Positions 34,678-45,488 of a stretch of 64,000 nucleotides of DNA are shown piece after piece. The notes under the pieces were generated by a model that had not been told where the DNA came from, did no database searches, and was given only the letters and a program-made list of their open reading frames with translations. The stretch's first letter is position 1; each line of letters starts with the position of its first letter. The stretch is from Isoetes taiwanensis (lineage: Eukaryota; Streptophyta; Lycopodiopsida; Isoetales; Isoetaceae): the NCBI GenBank assembly GCA_021234155.1, contig JAJEKV010000003.1, forward strand, positions 17,222,386 through 17,286,385, written 5' to 3'. A program made the translations under genes and the position numbers.

Positions 34678-36495
34678 TGGACGTCCCCTACTACTCATTA
34701 TACACGGGCTCCCTCACCGATACAAACAGAGTTCATCCCCCATACCAGCTCCATGCTAATACAGGGGCCCTCCACATGACACCGCAACCGCGGACGGGTT
34801 CCAAGTGGGAAGAGTGGAAGGGTCATTGCACCCCGCCTCCCTCGGGGCCTACCTAGTCGCTTGAGCGTAAACATACATGTCGAAGAGCACATACATCAAT
34901 ATCATATGACCATCACGGCGGATGGCCCTCCACATATCTGCATAGACAAAGATCGGCCCACATCACATAGGGAATCCTACCCAAGGCTCGCACTCAAAGG
35001 GATGACCGACGGCTTGGGTCTCCGAGTTCATTGCGCATGTAATTCATGGCAATGGATTTGGCCGGCACATGAACATGGCTTAGGTTGTCCACTCCATCCG
35101 CCCCTCTGCATACACTTTGCGATAGGTTGAAGAACTTCGGGGTTGGACCGTAGCCCTGCCGGGATCATAGCCAAAGGGGCTATAGCCGGGTTACATCTCC
35201 CCAGCACCCGATGAGGCGTAGGGAGGTTGCTCTCCCACCGATGATCAATGCCATAGCAGTGCACTAGAGGACACCAACCGTCCTGCATTCTAAATTTAAC
35301 CCACTTGAGGGGAACTACCACCACGACCAGTCCCCACCCACGTAAAGACAAAACCACCGCACCACGGGACCTCGGCCGAAACCCCCGGTGGCACCGCCGC
35401 CAAGCACGGCTTCTATCCCCAACGGTAAGTCGAACTCATACTGTGGGGGCACGCAGTCCCCGAAAGTATTGCGCTTAGTCTGCAGCACTCTCCCGTAGAC
35501 TTTACATCCCGAGAGAGCAACCGCTATGGACACACCCACCCTTATCAACCTGGTCGACCCTAAGAACACAACACAAAGCGGGCTATTGTATGCGTCAGCC
35601 GCAACTACAAGTGTGCTAGAGAGGCTAATCTAGGAGCATCTACTACCAAGCTTTTAGGTCTCTACCCCCTTCCCAATACAAGGAGTTCACAGAGATACAT
35701 CATCCATATATACATCACGTAAGAACTAAAGAACAAGATCTAATCTATATCATAGAGTTAGGTTCTTTAGTTAGAATCTGCTATCTAGAGTTCTAGAGGG
35801 TCATTTATGGGCAATTTAAGAGGCTAAACCTACCGATTCGATGGTGAAATGGGGTTTAGACTACTAAATTGCCTAAATACCCCGATCCTTGAGTTCCTCC
35901 TCCCGACACGAACTCGACCATCCCAATGAAATGCTCGAATCAAGGAAAACTAATGATGCGCCTTCTCTCGACAGAGTTCTGGGAGGCGGTTTTGGCTCTT
36001 GAGGCAGCCAAACAGAGCTCTAAAACCCTAGAAACGAAAATGGGCAAGTTAGGGTTCTCCTACTTAAATAGACAAGGGGGTGGCTAGGGTTTCCAATTAT
36101 CCCCTTTAGGCATGTGGGATAATTGGGAAAAGGGCCCACTTGCCTTTAAGGGCTAGGTGGCCAAATGTGCCCACATGGAAATGTGTGCACCCAAATGTGC
36201 TCACATGGAAATGTGTGCACATTAATGAATGTGTACATTGGAAAATGTGCACATTAATTGCACCTATGGGTATGGCCCACTTGGCATCAAGTGGCCACAT
36301 GGAAATGTGTGCCCACATTAATGTGTACATTGGAAAATGTGCACATTAATACTAATGCACATTCTTAGCAAGTTGCCCCCTAGGGGCTACCCACTTGGCT
36401 ACACGTTGGCGTACACGTCAGTCGGGGTGGCGTGTACGCGTGACGTGGCAGTACAATATACGTCCTGGGAGCGTATACTGTGCTGGAACGTCACA
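34678..36495 (-). repeat. Right LTR (functional 5' LTR) of the LARD-like element
   Basis: 1818 bp, matching the left LTR. It contains the second copy of the minisatellite (36142-36353). Near identity of the pair indicates a recent insertion, later than G1. Confidence 0.85.
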
Positions 36496-38648
36496 CCTCC
36501 CAAAGTCAAACTTGACCTTGAAAGTTCTTTCTAGTCAAAATACACCTTCATAAAACACCCACTTGCTTCATCATCCACTAGTTCAAGAGAGACTTGACTT
36601 AGTCATAACTTTGCTTATGAAGTCAACATTCCATGCAACTTGAGCAAAATGTAGAGAGGCTTGCAAAATCCCTAAGGGAAATGCTAAAAATTCAAATATG
36701 CCTCAAAGATGCTTCAAAGATGCTCCACAAAATTTTTGGCTTCCTAATGAGCACTAGATGTACCAAGTCCCCCTACACCTTACTACACACATTACACCCA
36801 TCACCATTTCATCCTTTTCATCTCAAACTCTCATTCAAATCAAAATTCATTTCAAAATATCATTGTTGCCACATCACTTTTGACACCTCATCATTCACAC
36901 ACATCATCTCCACATCATTCTAAAAATTTTGACTAGAGAGAATTTTCAAATTCAAGTGGGCTGACACGTCATCATTCCCATTGGCCATGTCACACTACCT
37001 AGCCATGCCATGTGTTTCAAATGCCACTTCATCCACTCCCCAAATTTTTTCCAAACTCCAAAGAGCTCTATGGTGAAAAAAGACCCCAGAATATTATAGG
37101 GCACAAAAAGAGATTCCCCTAGAAAAAAAAGAATTTCGAGAAAAGGCCTTATTTTAGGCATGGTATATGTGTTCTAGGGAATCGTGCCATAGGGTGTAAG
37201 GGGTGCAAAAATTTTTCCTATCTACCCCCCCCTAGCCTAATTTCTCTCCCAAGCCAATCCCCCCGCCGTGGAGCATCCCAGCGCAGGGGGCGGTGGAGGT
37301 ACCGAATCCCACGGGACACCGCACGCAATAATCGGAAGAAATCAATTTTTGGGCCTTATATACTTTGTCTCGCTAAATTGAATTGGGCCTGTGGGATATT
37401 TCTTCGAACCGCCGTAAAACCTAAACTTGGAAAATGCCAAGATCCGCTCAGAGCGACCTAACAAACCATTAATTCAAACCTAAACCCCGCCAATCATTAT
37501 GATTAATGCCATGAATGCTTAGTGCGGGCTAAAAGACAGAAGAATTGAAAGAAATGATGAAGATTTCAACGGAACAGTACATTCTACAAAAGGGGATTTT
37601 TCGCACAGAAGAGTTTCGAGGGCTTGAAGGCAAAGAAGATTTTTGGCTTTGAAGAAGGACCGCTTGACAACCTTGAGCTTGATCCCCCCTCCTAAGTTTA
37701 CCTTTGATCCGGATTATTGACTTAATTCTCCGGATTTTTTATGTGCACCTATTTGATCCCGCGCCCAAGACCCCGAGCTTGGGATGTTATATTGTATCTT
37801 CTGAGTGACTGATTCAATTGAAAATCCGACCTTTGCAAAGCAGGTTTGTTTGAGTTGCTTTGTGATCTTTTCAAAAAAGCAAAATTATCATAGCTTTATT
37901 GTCATAGCTTGAGTATCTAGTGCCCGCGCACATTGCTAGTCGTGGTTTTGTCTACCAGTATCACAAACCCTTAGAAAGTGCAAAAGCCAAATCCCCGCAT
38001 TGCAATGGAAAGTTGGCATTGTTAGAACATGAGGTATTGCACAACAGTGTGGAGCATGGGAGAGCCATGCTTGAACTTCAATCCTCACAAACAAAGTATG
38101 TGGAAGTAGACAAAGATTAGATACACGTGCGGCAGTTGACCCTTACAAAACAAGATCTTTCAAGAACATTTTTTTCTTACAGCCTTAGGCTAAGAATTAT
38201 CAAAAGAAAAATTGGATCCTTTTCTCGGTCGAAAAGAATAGTTGGCCCCCGTGTGCGCACAAATCTGAGAAAGATAGAGTTGATAGTCCCAAAAATTCAT
38301 CACCAATATCGAAGTTCCAAATATCAGCTCTCGTCGATATTGACCAAAAATTGACGGGTCGTTGATTTGAATCTCGCCCGCCTAGCCTACTCGACCTCAT
38401 TTGAGCTTTTGCAAATCCAGTAGTGACAAGTGTTGAGAACATCAAGGAGTGATATCCACACCCATAGCCCCATAGATCACATTCTGCAAGAGATTTTGTG
38501 AGGCAGACTTTTTTCTCTTCAGGGAAACACACTCCTAGTGATTTTTTGTGATTCTTTCTGGAACTTTTGCACTCAGAGTGGTTGCCTTAAGCAACCTGGA
38601 GGTTCTAAACCACTGAGGTTGAAGGTTTTGCCAGGAATACCTTCAACA
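36496..38648 (+). repeat. G1 3' LTR, second part
   Basis: CCTCC at 36496-36500 is the duplicated target. The rest matches 16309-18463 through to the CAACA end. Its last 250 bp keep CTG and CAG where the 5' LTR has CCG and CGG, and agree with the LTR at 63785-64000. Around 37260-37480 the bias is the other way round. Confidence 0.9.
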
Positions 38649-40140
38649 TCTAGCCACCAACCACTGGTGTTACATGAACTCCTTTTAATGATATGATCAA
38701 GCAAGGAACAAGAGAAGATACTAGAAGGTAAGGCGAGGCTCATCATCAACATAGGAAGAAGCAGATCTAGTTGTGCAGTCAACTCAGACCCCTATGCACC
38801 TTTCTGGGCATAACTTTCAAACCGTAAGGAATCTATGGACAACCAAGCCCAATCTGGAAACTAGACTTCAAGGGCTTTCCAACAAGGTAAGGATCGCTGA
38901 TTTCCGAGTTGTGGTCGCGGAGATATCACATCTCAAAGTTGTCCTTCTATTTATGGGTAACAATACCTTTTTTTGCCTTTTTGCTTCTAAATAAAGGTCA
39001 AGGTTTATTTTTAGCTCTCTCTTTGATAATGTCAAGGCTTAGACATACTGGATGGCTTTTTTACTTGATCATATCAATAAATATTGTTCCATGCAAGGCC
39101 ACTCCCCCGAGCACCATATCAATTCCTTCCCTTCTCAAGGCATGATCGTCCTCGATCATCATTAAACCTGAAAGGAAACATGGACTTGGTTGTGGTATAT
39201 ATTTCTAGTTGTGGATTCAACTAGGGTTGCAACCATAGACTTGGTTGTGGTAGATATTTCTAGTTGAGGATTCAACTAGGGTTATAACCATGGACTTGGT
39301 TACGAAATTTTTTTAGCCTAAAGGGCTGGACTTGAAAATTTTTAGCCTAAAGGGCTGGACTTGGAAATTTTTAGCCTAAAGGGCTGGACTTGATAACTTT
39401 TTATTATGCAGGTAGTAGCCATGGATTTGGTTATGTTAATTTTCCATATAATTTCTTGATCGAGGACGATCAATCTCGAGAAGGGGAGGAATTGATATGG
39501 TTTAAGGTTAATAACTAATAATGGTGCTCGGGGGAGTGGCCTTGCATGGAACAATATTTATTGATATGATCAAGTAAAAAAGTCATCCGGTATGTCTAAG
39601 CCTTGCCATTATCAAAGAGAGAGCTAAAAAATAAACCTTGACCTTTATTTAGAAGCAAAAAGGCAAAAAGGGTATTATTACCTATAAATAAAAGGACAAC
39701 TTTGAGACGTGATATCTCCGCAACCACAACTCAGAAATCAGCGATCCTTACCTTGTTGGAAAACCCTTGAAGTCTAGTTTCCAGATTGGGCTTGGTTGTC
39801 CATAGATTCCTTACGGTTTGAAAGTTATGCCCAGAAAGGTGCATAGGGGTCTGAGTTGACTGCACAACTAGATCTGCTTCTTCCTATGTTGTTGATGTGC
39901 CATAGCCTTACCTTCTAGTATCTTCTCTTGTTCCTTGCTTGATCATACCATTAGAAGGAGTTCCTGTAACACCAGTGGTTGGTGGCTAGAAAGAGTTTGT
40001 TCTTATACAGTCTTGCAGAGTAGCTTGACTTGGTGATATCTCTTCTAGTTGGTCCGGTTGGGTGGTAAAACGAGTACCCTGTGGTATTTTGCTTTCTAAT
40101 GAGTGGATGAATTTGGAGGAAGAATAGAGCATTCGTATCA
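38649..40140. mobile_element. LTR palindrome copy A, main part
   Basis: This continues the piece at 15829-15968 after the 5-bp duplication. The left LTR (minus sense) ends at 39121 with CCATATCA and is followed by a purine tract read on the minus strand (AATTCCTTCCCTTCTC). A middle of 371 bp holds two copies of a 60-bp unit and three copies of TAGCCTAAAGGGCTGGACTTG. A purine tract in plus sense (GAGAAGGGGAGGAAT) then precedes a right LTR in plus sense (39493-40140, TGATATGG to GTATCA). Two 3' ends therefore face outward. The right LTR stops 3 bp (ACT) before the gag-only element. Confidence 0.75.
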
Positions 40141-40143
40141 ACT

Positions 40144-43100
40144 TGATACAATTTGAAGATTTAGCAATGATAAACCGCCTCAACTTATAGCCAATAGAAG
40201 TTTAAAAATTGAATAAAGAAGAACAGGATTCTATTATTCAAAGATTACGACCGGCTTTAAGCCTGGACAACTGATAGGAGCACACCTCAAACCACCCAAC
40301 CGGGCTCAGAAACAAGAATTCGTTATCTTGCACAAGAATTCGTTATCTTGCTTGCAACAGATTCAGTAACCAAAGGCACGAGAAATCGTTATCTCGTCTA
40401 CACAAGGATTCAGTAGCCTTGACCTCAATATGCTTGCACTAGCATCATTAAGGCTGGGTATTACTGTAGCATAAGGCAGGAACAAGAACTATGATAAAGG
40501 CTGAGAGCAATTAGTTTGAATAGAAGCGGAGGATTCTTGGGCACGGCTGGACTGAATGAGAAAAACCTGATATCTTCTCTTATTTATGCAGATAGAAAGG
40601 CTATTACAGAATCGGCCTTTTTGGCATCACAAGAATAGCTTGCTGTAAAAGGGCGGGAAGAGGCAGATACGTTGGTCAGAAATATCTTTGGCAGTATCTT
40701 TTTAGTCATAAATAGCTGGGAGCTGATTGCTAGGAGCAGATCGACCATGTTTAGCGTAGATTCGGCCTTTTCTAAGGGCCCAAAGAGCTCTGTGCCATTC
40801 CGGTTCAGTTCCGGAAATTTGGGCGTTGGTTCTATCTGCAAGCTCGGCCTCCGTTATCAGCCACTTACATCTTTTTAGGAAAAGTTAAGTTGGTTCCCTT
40901 TTAAATATTCCAAATGTCCTTGCCCCTTGCCACTGAATCTCTGTTGCCTGAGCCACTCCCCCGAGCCGCTCCATATCAGGTCCTTCCCTTCTTTCAGTCG
41001 ATCGACCTCGATCGCTCTAAAACCCTGAAAGAAATTCCATCAAAACCCTTGTTATGAAAAGAGATGTTTCGGTCCTTCCCTTCTTAAGGCCAATCTCTTT
41101 CCCCTAGGAATGTTCTTTTTCTGATCCTCCAAGGCAGGGTCCGCGACTTGACGTAAAAAATCTCCATGCTGATCCATCAAGTAGGCGTCCCTCACTTGAA
41201 CAAATATGGCATTCCCAGCCCTTTTCTCGATATTCCTGTAGGTTCCCACCCCTACTCTGGACAGAAGTAAATCCTTTCTAACAAGAAAGATAGGTCCCTT
41301 CCATTAGGAAGTAATAAAAAATCCATTTTATTCAAAAAAATCACATACATAGTTTTGCATAACCTACTAAAACTCAAACCAAACTAAGATAAATGACCAA
41401 TAGTATGACCGATAGTTAATCGGCTTCTTTCATACTCCTTGGCTGCAGCTTTTTCAGCAGCTTTGTCAGCTTTGTCAGCTTTGTCAGATGTTTCTGCAAT
41501 AGTATGCATTAACGCTTTTCCTTTGTCCCCCTTGCTCTTGGGAATTTCAATTTCGGTTTGAGGCTTGTCTGTAGGTATCTGTCTTTTTGGGCAAGAAGCT
41601 TTAAAGTGAGGTCCACCACATATGTAACAACCTCTTTCTGGTGCATTCGCCCGTTCCTGATTTGTACGTTGTTCCGTACTTCTGTTTCGGTTTCTTGAGT
41701 CTCTGCGATCATCATTGAATCTAACTCTTTTTGCTGCATTATTGTTCGCCTTATCTGTGTCATGCTTGCCATTATTTTCTTTAGGGTACCCTTCCCAGAT
41801 GTCATACTTGGCTCCCTTGGGATTAAACTTTCTTTCTGCAGCTTCGGCTTTCCGTACTGCTTCATCTAATGTTTGGGGTTCAATGAGCCTAAGCTCTGCA
41901 TACAACTCATCCCTTAACCCAGAAATATATTTCCTTGTTAACTCTTTATCACTAAGACCTTCCATTTGAACTGACAGATGGTTGAATTTGCTTGTGTACT
42001 GATAAACAGATTCTCGTTCTCCTTGGGTGAATATATCCCATTCCCTTCGGAGGTCTACAAAGTAGCTTGCAGGTAAGTTATGGCTTTCAAAGGCTCTTTT
42101 AAATTCCTGCCACGCTTTTAATCAATGGGACCATTCTCTTCCTTCCCCGCCACCAAATTGGGCTACATCGGTAAGGTATTTATCCATTGCCTGAAGTTTC
42201 TGCAACTCAGTGGCTCCAACTCGTTCAAAAAAACTTTCCCATGCAGCTAAGAATCCCATAACTGTAGGTGGACTTCTCTTTTCCCCTGAGAAAGTCGGCA
42301 TGCCCTCCACTTTCTGCAGCCCATTTAATCCCGCGTAAGCATTAGATGAATTAGGAGAATTTGGCGGGGAATTCTCAAAGGGCCATGGATTAACAGTGGA
42401 GGTTGATTTGGAAGTGGAGGTCGGGGTTACTTGGTAAGAATCCATAAAGCAAAGCTATTTGTTCCAGCTTGGTTTGATAATCTTGCTCAGATGTAGGTGG
42501 TGGCAAAGCAATTTGATTGGCAATTTGCTTGGCTATAAAATCTGCTGTTCTTAGCGCCTGCTGGTACTGCTGATCAGAGATATTAAAACGGCTGGCCATT
42601 GCACAGGATATGGGAATAGAATCTAGGCTCTGATACCACTTGATACAATTTGAAGATTTAGCAATGATAAACCGCCTCAACTTATAGCCAATAGAAGCCG
42701 AAAATTGAACAAAGAAGAACATGATTCTATTATTCAAAGATTACGACCGACTTTAAGCCTGGACAACTGATAGGAGCACACCTCAAACCACCCAACCGGG
42801 CTCAGAAACAAGAATTCGTTATCTTGCACAAGAATTCGTTATCTTGCTTGCAACAGAGATTCAGTAACCAAAGGCACGAGAAATCGTTATCTCGTCTACA
42901 CAAGGATTCAGTAGCCTTGACCTCAATATGCTTGCACTAGCATCATTAAGGCTGGGTATTACTGTAGCATAAGGCAGGAACAAGAACTATGATAAAGGCT
43001 GAGAGCAATTAGTTTGAATAGAAGCGGAGGATTCTTGGGCACGGCTGGACTGAATGAGAAAAACCTGATATCTTCTCTTATTTATGCAGATAGAAAGGCT

Positions 43101-43470
43101 ATTACAGAATCAGCCTTTTTGGCATCACAAGAATAGCTTGTCAGTAAAAGGCGGGGAAGAGGCGAGCATCGTTGGTCGAAATATCTTTGGCAAGATCTTT
43201 TTAGTCATAAATAGCTAGGAGCTGATTGCTAGGAGCAGATCGACCATGTTTAGCGTAGATTCGCCTTTTCTAAGGGCCCAAAGAGCTTTGTGCCATTCCT
43301 GCGTTCAGTTCCGAAATTTGGGCGTTGGTTCTATCCGCAAGCTCGGCCTCGTATCAGCCACTTACATCTTTTTAGGAAAAGTTAAGTTGGTTCCCTTTTA
43401 AATATTCCAAATGTCCTTGCCCCTTGCCACCGAATCTCATTGCTGAGCCACTCCCCGAGCAGCCCATGTC
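40144..43470 (-). mobile_element. Gag-only LTR retrotransposon (TR-GAG type), copy A
   Basis: Two LTRs of about 830 bp (40144-40978 and 42641-43470) have TGATA/TATCA ends in minus sense. They enclose an interior of only 1.66 kb with a tRNA-iMet primer site next to the 5' LTR (42626-42638), one gag gene and a polypurine tract (40979-41000). RT and integrase are absent, so movement would need a partner element. LTRs carry a TATA-like TATTTAAAAG on the minus strand (about 40899-40909), present in all four LTR copies. No clear target duplication. Confidence 0.85.
41384..42599 (-). pseudogene. gag: Gag of the gag-only LTR element, copy A
   Basis: The start at 42599 (MASRFNISDQQYQQAL) lies just after the primer site. 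A proline-rich linker leads to the capsid domain (MGFLAAWESFFERVGATELQ, EFKRAFESHNLPASYF, SVYQYTSKFNHLSVQM, YISGLRDELYAEL). One zinc knuckle, CYICGGPHFKASC, has spacing C-x2-C-x3-H-x4-C, one residue short of standard. The tail is lysine and alanine rich with a repeated DKA unit. Frame breaks near 42165 and 42370 sit beside CTG/CAG differences from copy B and may be errors. Copy A keeps the arginine codon that is a stop in copy B. Confidence 0.8.
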
Positions 43471-44885
43471 CCGGGGAGGGGGACTGGAAGCGAGGGCCGA
43501 AAGTGAGAAGTAGATGGAGCGGAGGCAGATGTGGCCAGAGAGGGCGGGGTCGTGAGGGAGCGTGAGTAGGAGCAGGAGAAGGGGGGGGTGGTAGGAGAAG
43601 CGGTATGTGCCACGCTCACCTGCGATTGGGGCTGCAGGGTCCGCAGTAGTAGCAGGCCGGGCGGAAAATGTGCATCCCGCCTCGGCAATCCTCGCTGCAC
43701 CCCTTGGTGGCGGATGCCTCGACCCCGACAAGCTCTGCCTGGCGTGCCTCCTGTTGTGTGGGCGTGAGGTCCCGGCCCACGAGCCAGGACGCCCCCTTCA
43801 AATCTTGCCTCGGCGCGCAATATGGCATCACGCACTAAGATCCGCAACCGCTGAATATGACAATCAGCGGTTTTTACCCCGCGCCGAGCCCCATGGCGGG
43901 CTGCTCGAAATGTGAACTGCCTGGGGAATGTCATCCGGATCAAGAATGTGTGTTCGGATGTTGTGGGTGAGACTCTCCCCTCCTCTTCCGGCATGCCTCG
44001 GACTACCGACATTGTGGCCTCCGCCTGGGCTCTAAAGTTCTCAAGGCCCGCAGTCAAAGGTGGGCGAGGGCCGGGCCCTCAGGCCGGGTTGGTGGTGGTG
44101 GTGGCCGGGATGGCATGGGGTGGCTTGAATGCGGGGCAGCAAAGGCGTGGTCCCGGCTCCGGGCTGCGCGTGCCGTGCATACCGGGGGTTGCGGGTAGCG
44201 GCCCGAGCCGCATCCTCGCCCTCGTGGAAGTCGGGAGCACGCTCTGCGTGGCTTGCCGCCGCTGCATGGCCATCTCCTGCCCGCACTACCGCAGGTGACT
44301 ATGAACCCGCAGAGGGAGACCCCGCCCCGCTTATGGATGGTCGTCCGCAACCCCCTAGAGCCCGTGCTCGAGTAGCGAGGGCGCGTTTCGAGCCCCAAAG
44401 ACACGTAAGGCCCGTGAGCCGGGCTTGCTGCTCCGACCGTACTCAAGAACCCGGCCGTGGTTCTGGCCGTCAGAAGAGCGGCCCAGCGGCTCCTCGTGCC
44501 ATGGTGGTGGCTTCCTCAACCTCTCGACAAGTCGACACGATGACCAAATCTCTCGCATTGCACGCCCCTCTCCGTGTCATGGTGTCCGAGTGATGAACAC
44601 AGAAGTCTAGGCGGGCCCGCATGTCGGGCCGAAGCCCCGCTTCGGCCGCTGCCGCTCGGCGTGCCGTGCCAAGGCCATCTTCTACGGCTGCAGCGGGTCT
44701 CCGTGCCCGTGGATGCGGTTCTTCTCGACCACCGCTTGCCTTCTAAGCACATGGGATGCCGAGGACTCCATCTCCACCGCCATGCCCGCCCCGGCGGGCA
44801 ATCAAGTAGCCTCAATCGCGGCACCGTTAGCCCTCCACGCGGCGAGAGTGCCAAGGTTAGAGCAGAATTAATGAGGTTGATGATA
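43471..44885 (-). pseudogene. LINE ORF1-like region, copy A
   Basis: GC-rich minus-strand coding-like sequence. The start side (about 44885-44500) is the degraded counterpart of the coiled-coil ORF at 53688-54197. Further down are a proline-rich stretch and a cysteine-rich part (CSEDCRGGMHIFRPACYYCG, about 43640-43700). By position (upstream of ORF2 in the LINE) and the coiled coil it is best read as LINE ORF1, an RNA-binding protein. Homology to a named family is not shown. Heavy CTG/CAG-type disagreement with copy B makes its frame unreliable. Confidence 0.5.
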
Positions 44886-45488
44886 TGACAAAGTGTGGCT
44901 AGCATGAACAAAAGATCCAAAAAATGAAAAATCTGGACAAGGTTGCAATAAGAATGTAAACAACGTCAACGACAAGGATGGTGTCCATAGATCATGTCTG
45001 TAGTAAAAAATACCATGGAGCATCAAACACAAATACGTCATAACCAGAAACATGAGAATCAAAGAGGATATATCCAATATAAACCCATGCCACAAAAACG
45101 CACTGAAGTGTGAAATGCAAATAAGTCGTATGCACATAAAGCAAGTATAAAAATGTGAAATGATATATGATAATAGGGTAAGGCTACAGCCTAAAAACTG
45201 TAAAAAATAATAAAAGACATACAATGTAAACTTAAAATTGACCAAATAAAATGTACTTGTAACAAAAATGTGGAATGCATTTGGAAAGCAATATGAAAAT
45301 GTTAATAAAAAGAGAAAAGGTAGCTATGAATGAGATGTCAGAAGGAAATTTGATAGCACGCCGAAACCTATGAATAGATGCCCCAATATAAATAAGAGGT
45401 TGAGGTAAAGGAGGAGCCATGGGAGCACACAGTCAAGAGGAAGGTCAAGAAGAAAAGTGAGATTGAAGGCAAATCAGATTCCCTAACA
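44886..45488. other. AT-rich non-coding flank of the LINE, copy A, ending at the duplication junction
   Basis: Almost identical to 54245-54847. It could be the LINE 5' UTR or older host element sequence. At 45487-45488 it jumps to LINE ORF2 sequence, whereas copy B continues into 54848. Two bases (CA) are shared at the joint. The 125-codon minus-strand ORF is present in both copies but resembles nothing known. Confidence 0.6.

Larger units (their letters stand above)
24796..36495 (-). mobile_element. 11.7-kb non-coding LTR element (LARD-like) nested in the G1 3' LTR
   Basis: Flanked by a 5-bp duplication CCTCC (24791-24795 and 36496-36500); the G1 5' LTR shows the empty site near 16308. Outer ends are TGTGACGT and ACGTCACA. 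LTRs are 24796-26605 and 34678-36495. Orientation is minus: a tRNA-iMet-like binding site adjoins the right LTR (34664-34674) and a polypurine tract adjoins the left one (26606-26619). The 8-kb interior has no recognisable gag or pol, which fits a large retrotransposon derivative mobilised by an autonomous partner. Confidence 0.85.
15969..38648 (+). mobile_element. Young Ty3/gypsy element G1 with a nested element in its 3' LTR
   Basis: A complete LTR retrotransposon: 5' LTR 15969-18463, gag, protease, an extra RNase H-like domain, RT, RNase H, integrase, and a 3' LTR (24453-24795 plus 36501-38648). TCTAG flanks it on both sides, and the empty site is preserved in copy B at about 48008-48020, which proves the boundaries. 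Removing the nested 11.7-kb element leaves about 10.97 kb. The LTRs are nearly identical apart from CTG/CAG-type differences, suggesting recent insertion. Coding regions beyond gag carry many frameshifts, some probably assembly errors. Domain content places it in Ty3/gypsy; no chromodomain was seen. Confidence 0.9.

Noticed and set aside
43437-44593. GC-rich ORFs of 102-206 codons on both strands that could be host genes or a CpG-rich promoter
   Set aside because: The same segment recurs at 52743-54200 inside the duplicated transposon block, and frames differ between copies.
44868-45245. 125-codon Phe/Leu-rich ORF identical in both duplicated copies, possibly a membrane protein
   Set aside because: Identity follows from the recent duplication; the AT-rich complement gives hydrophobic codons by chance, and no start context or homologue is recognised.
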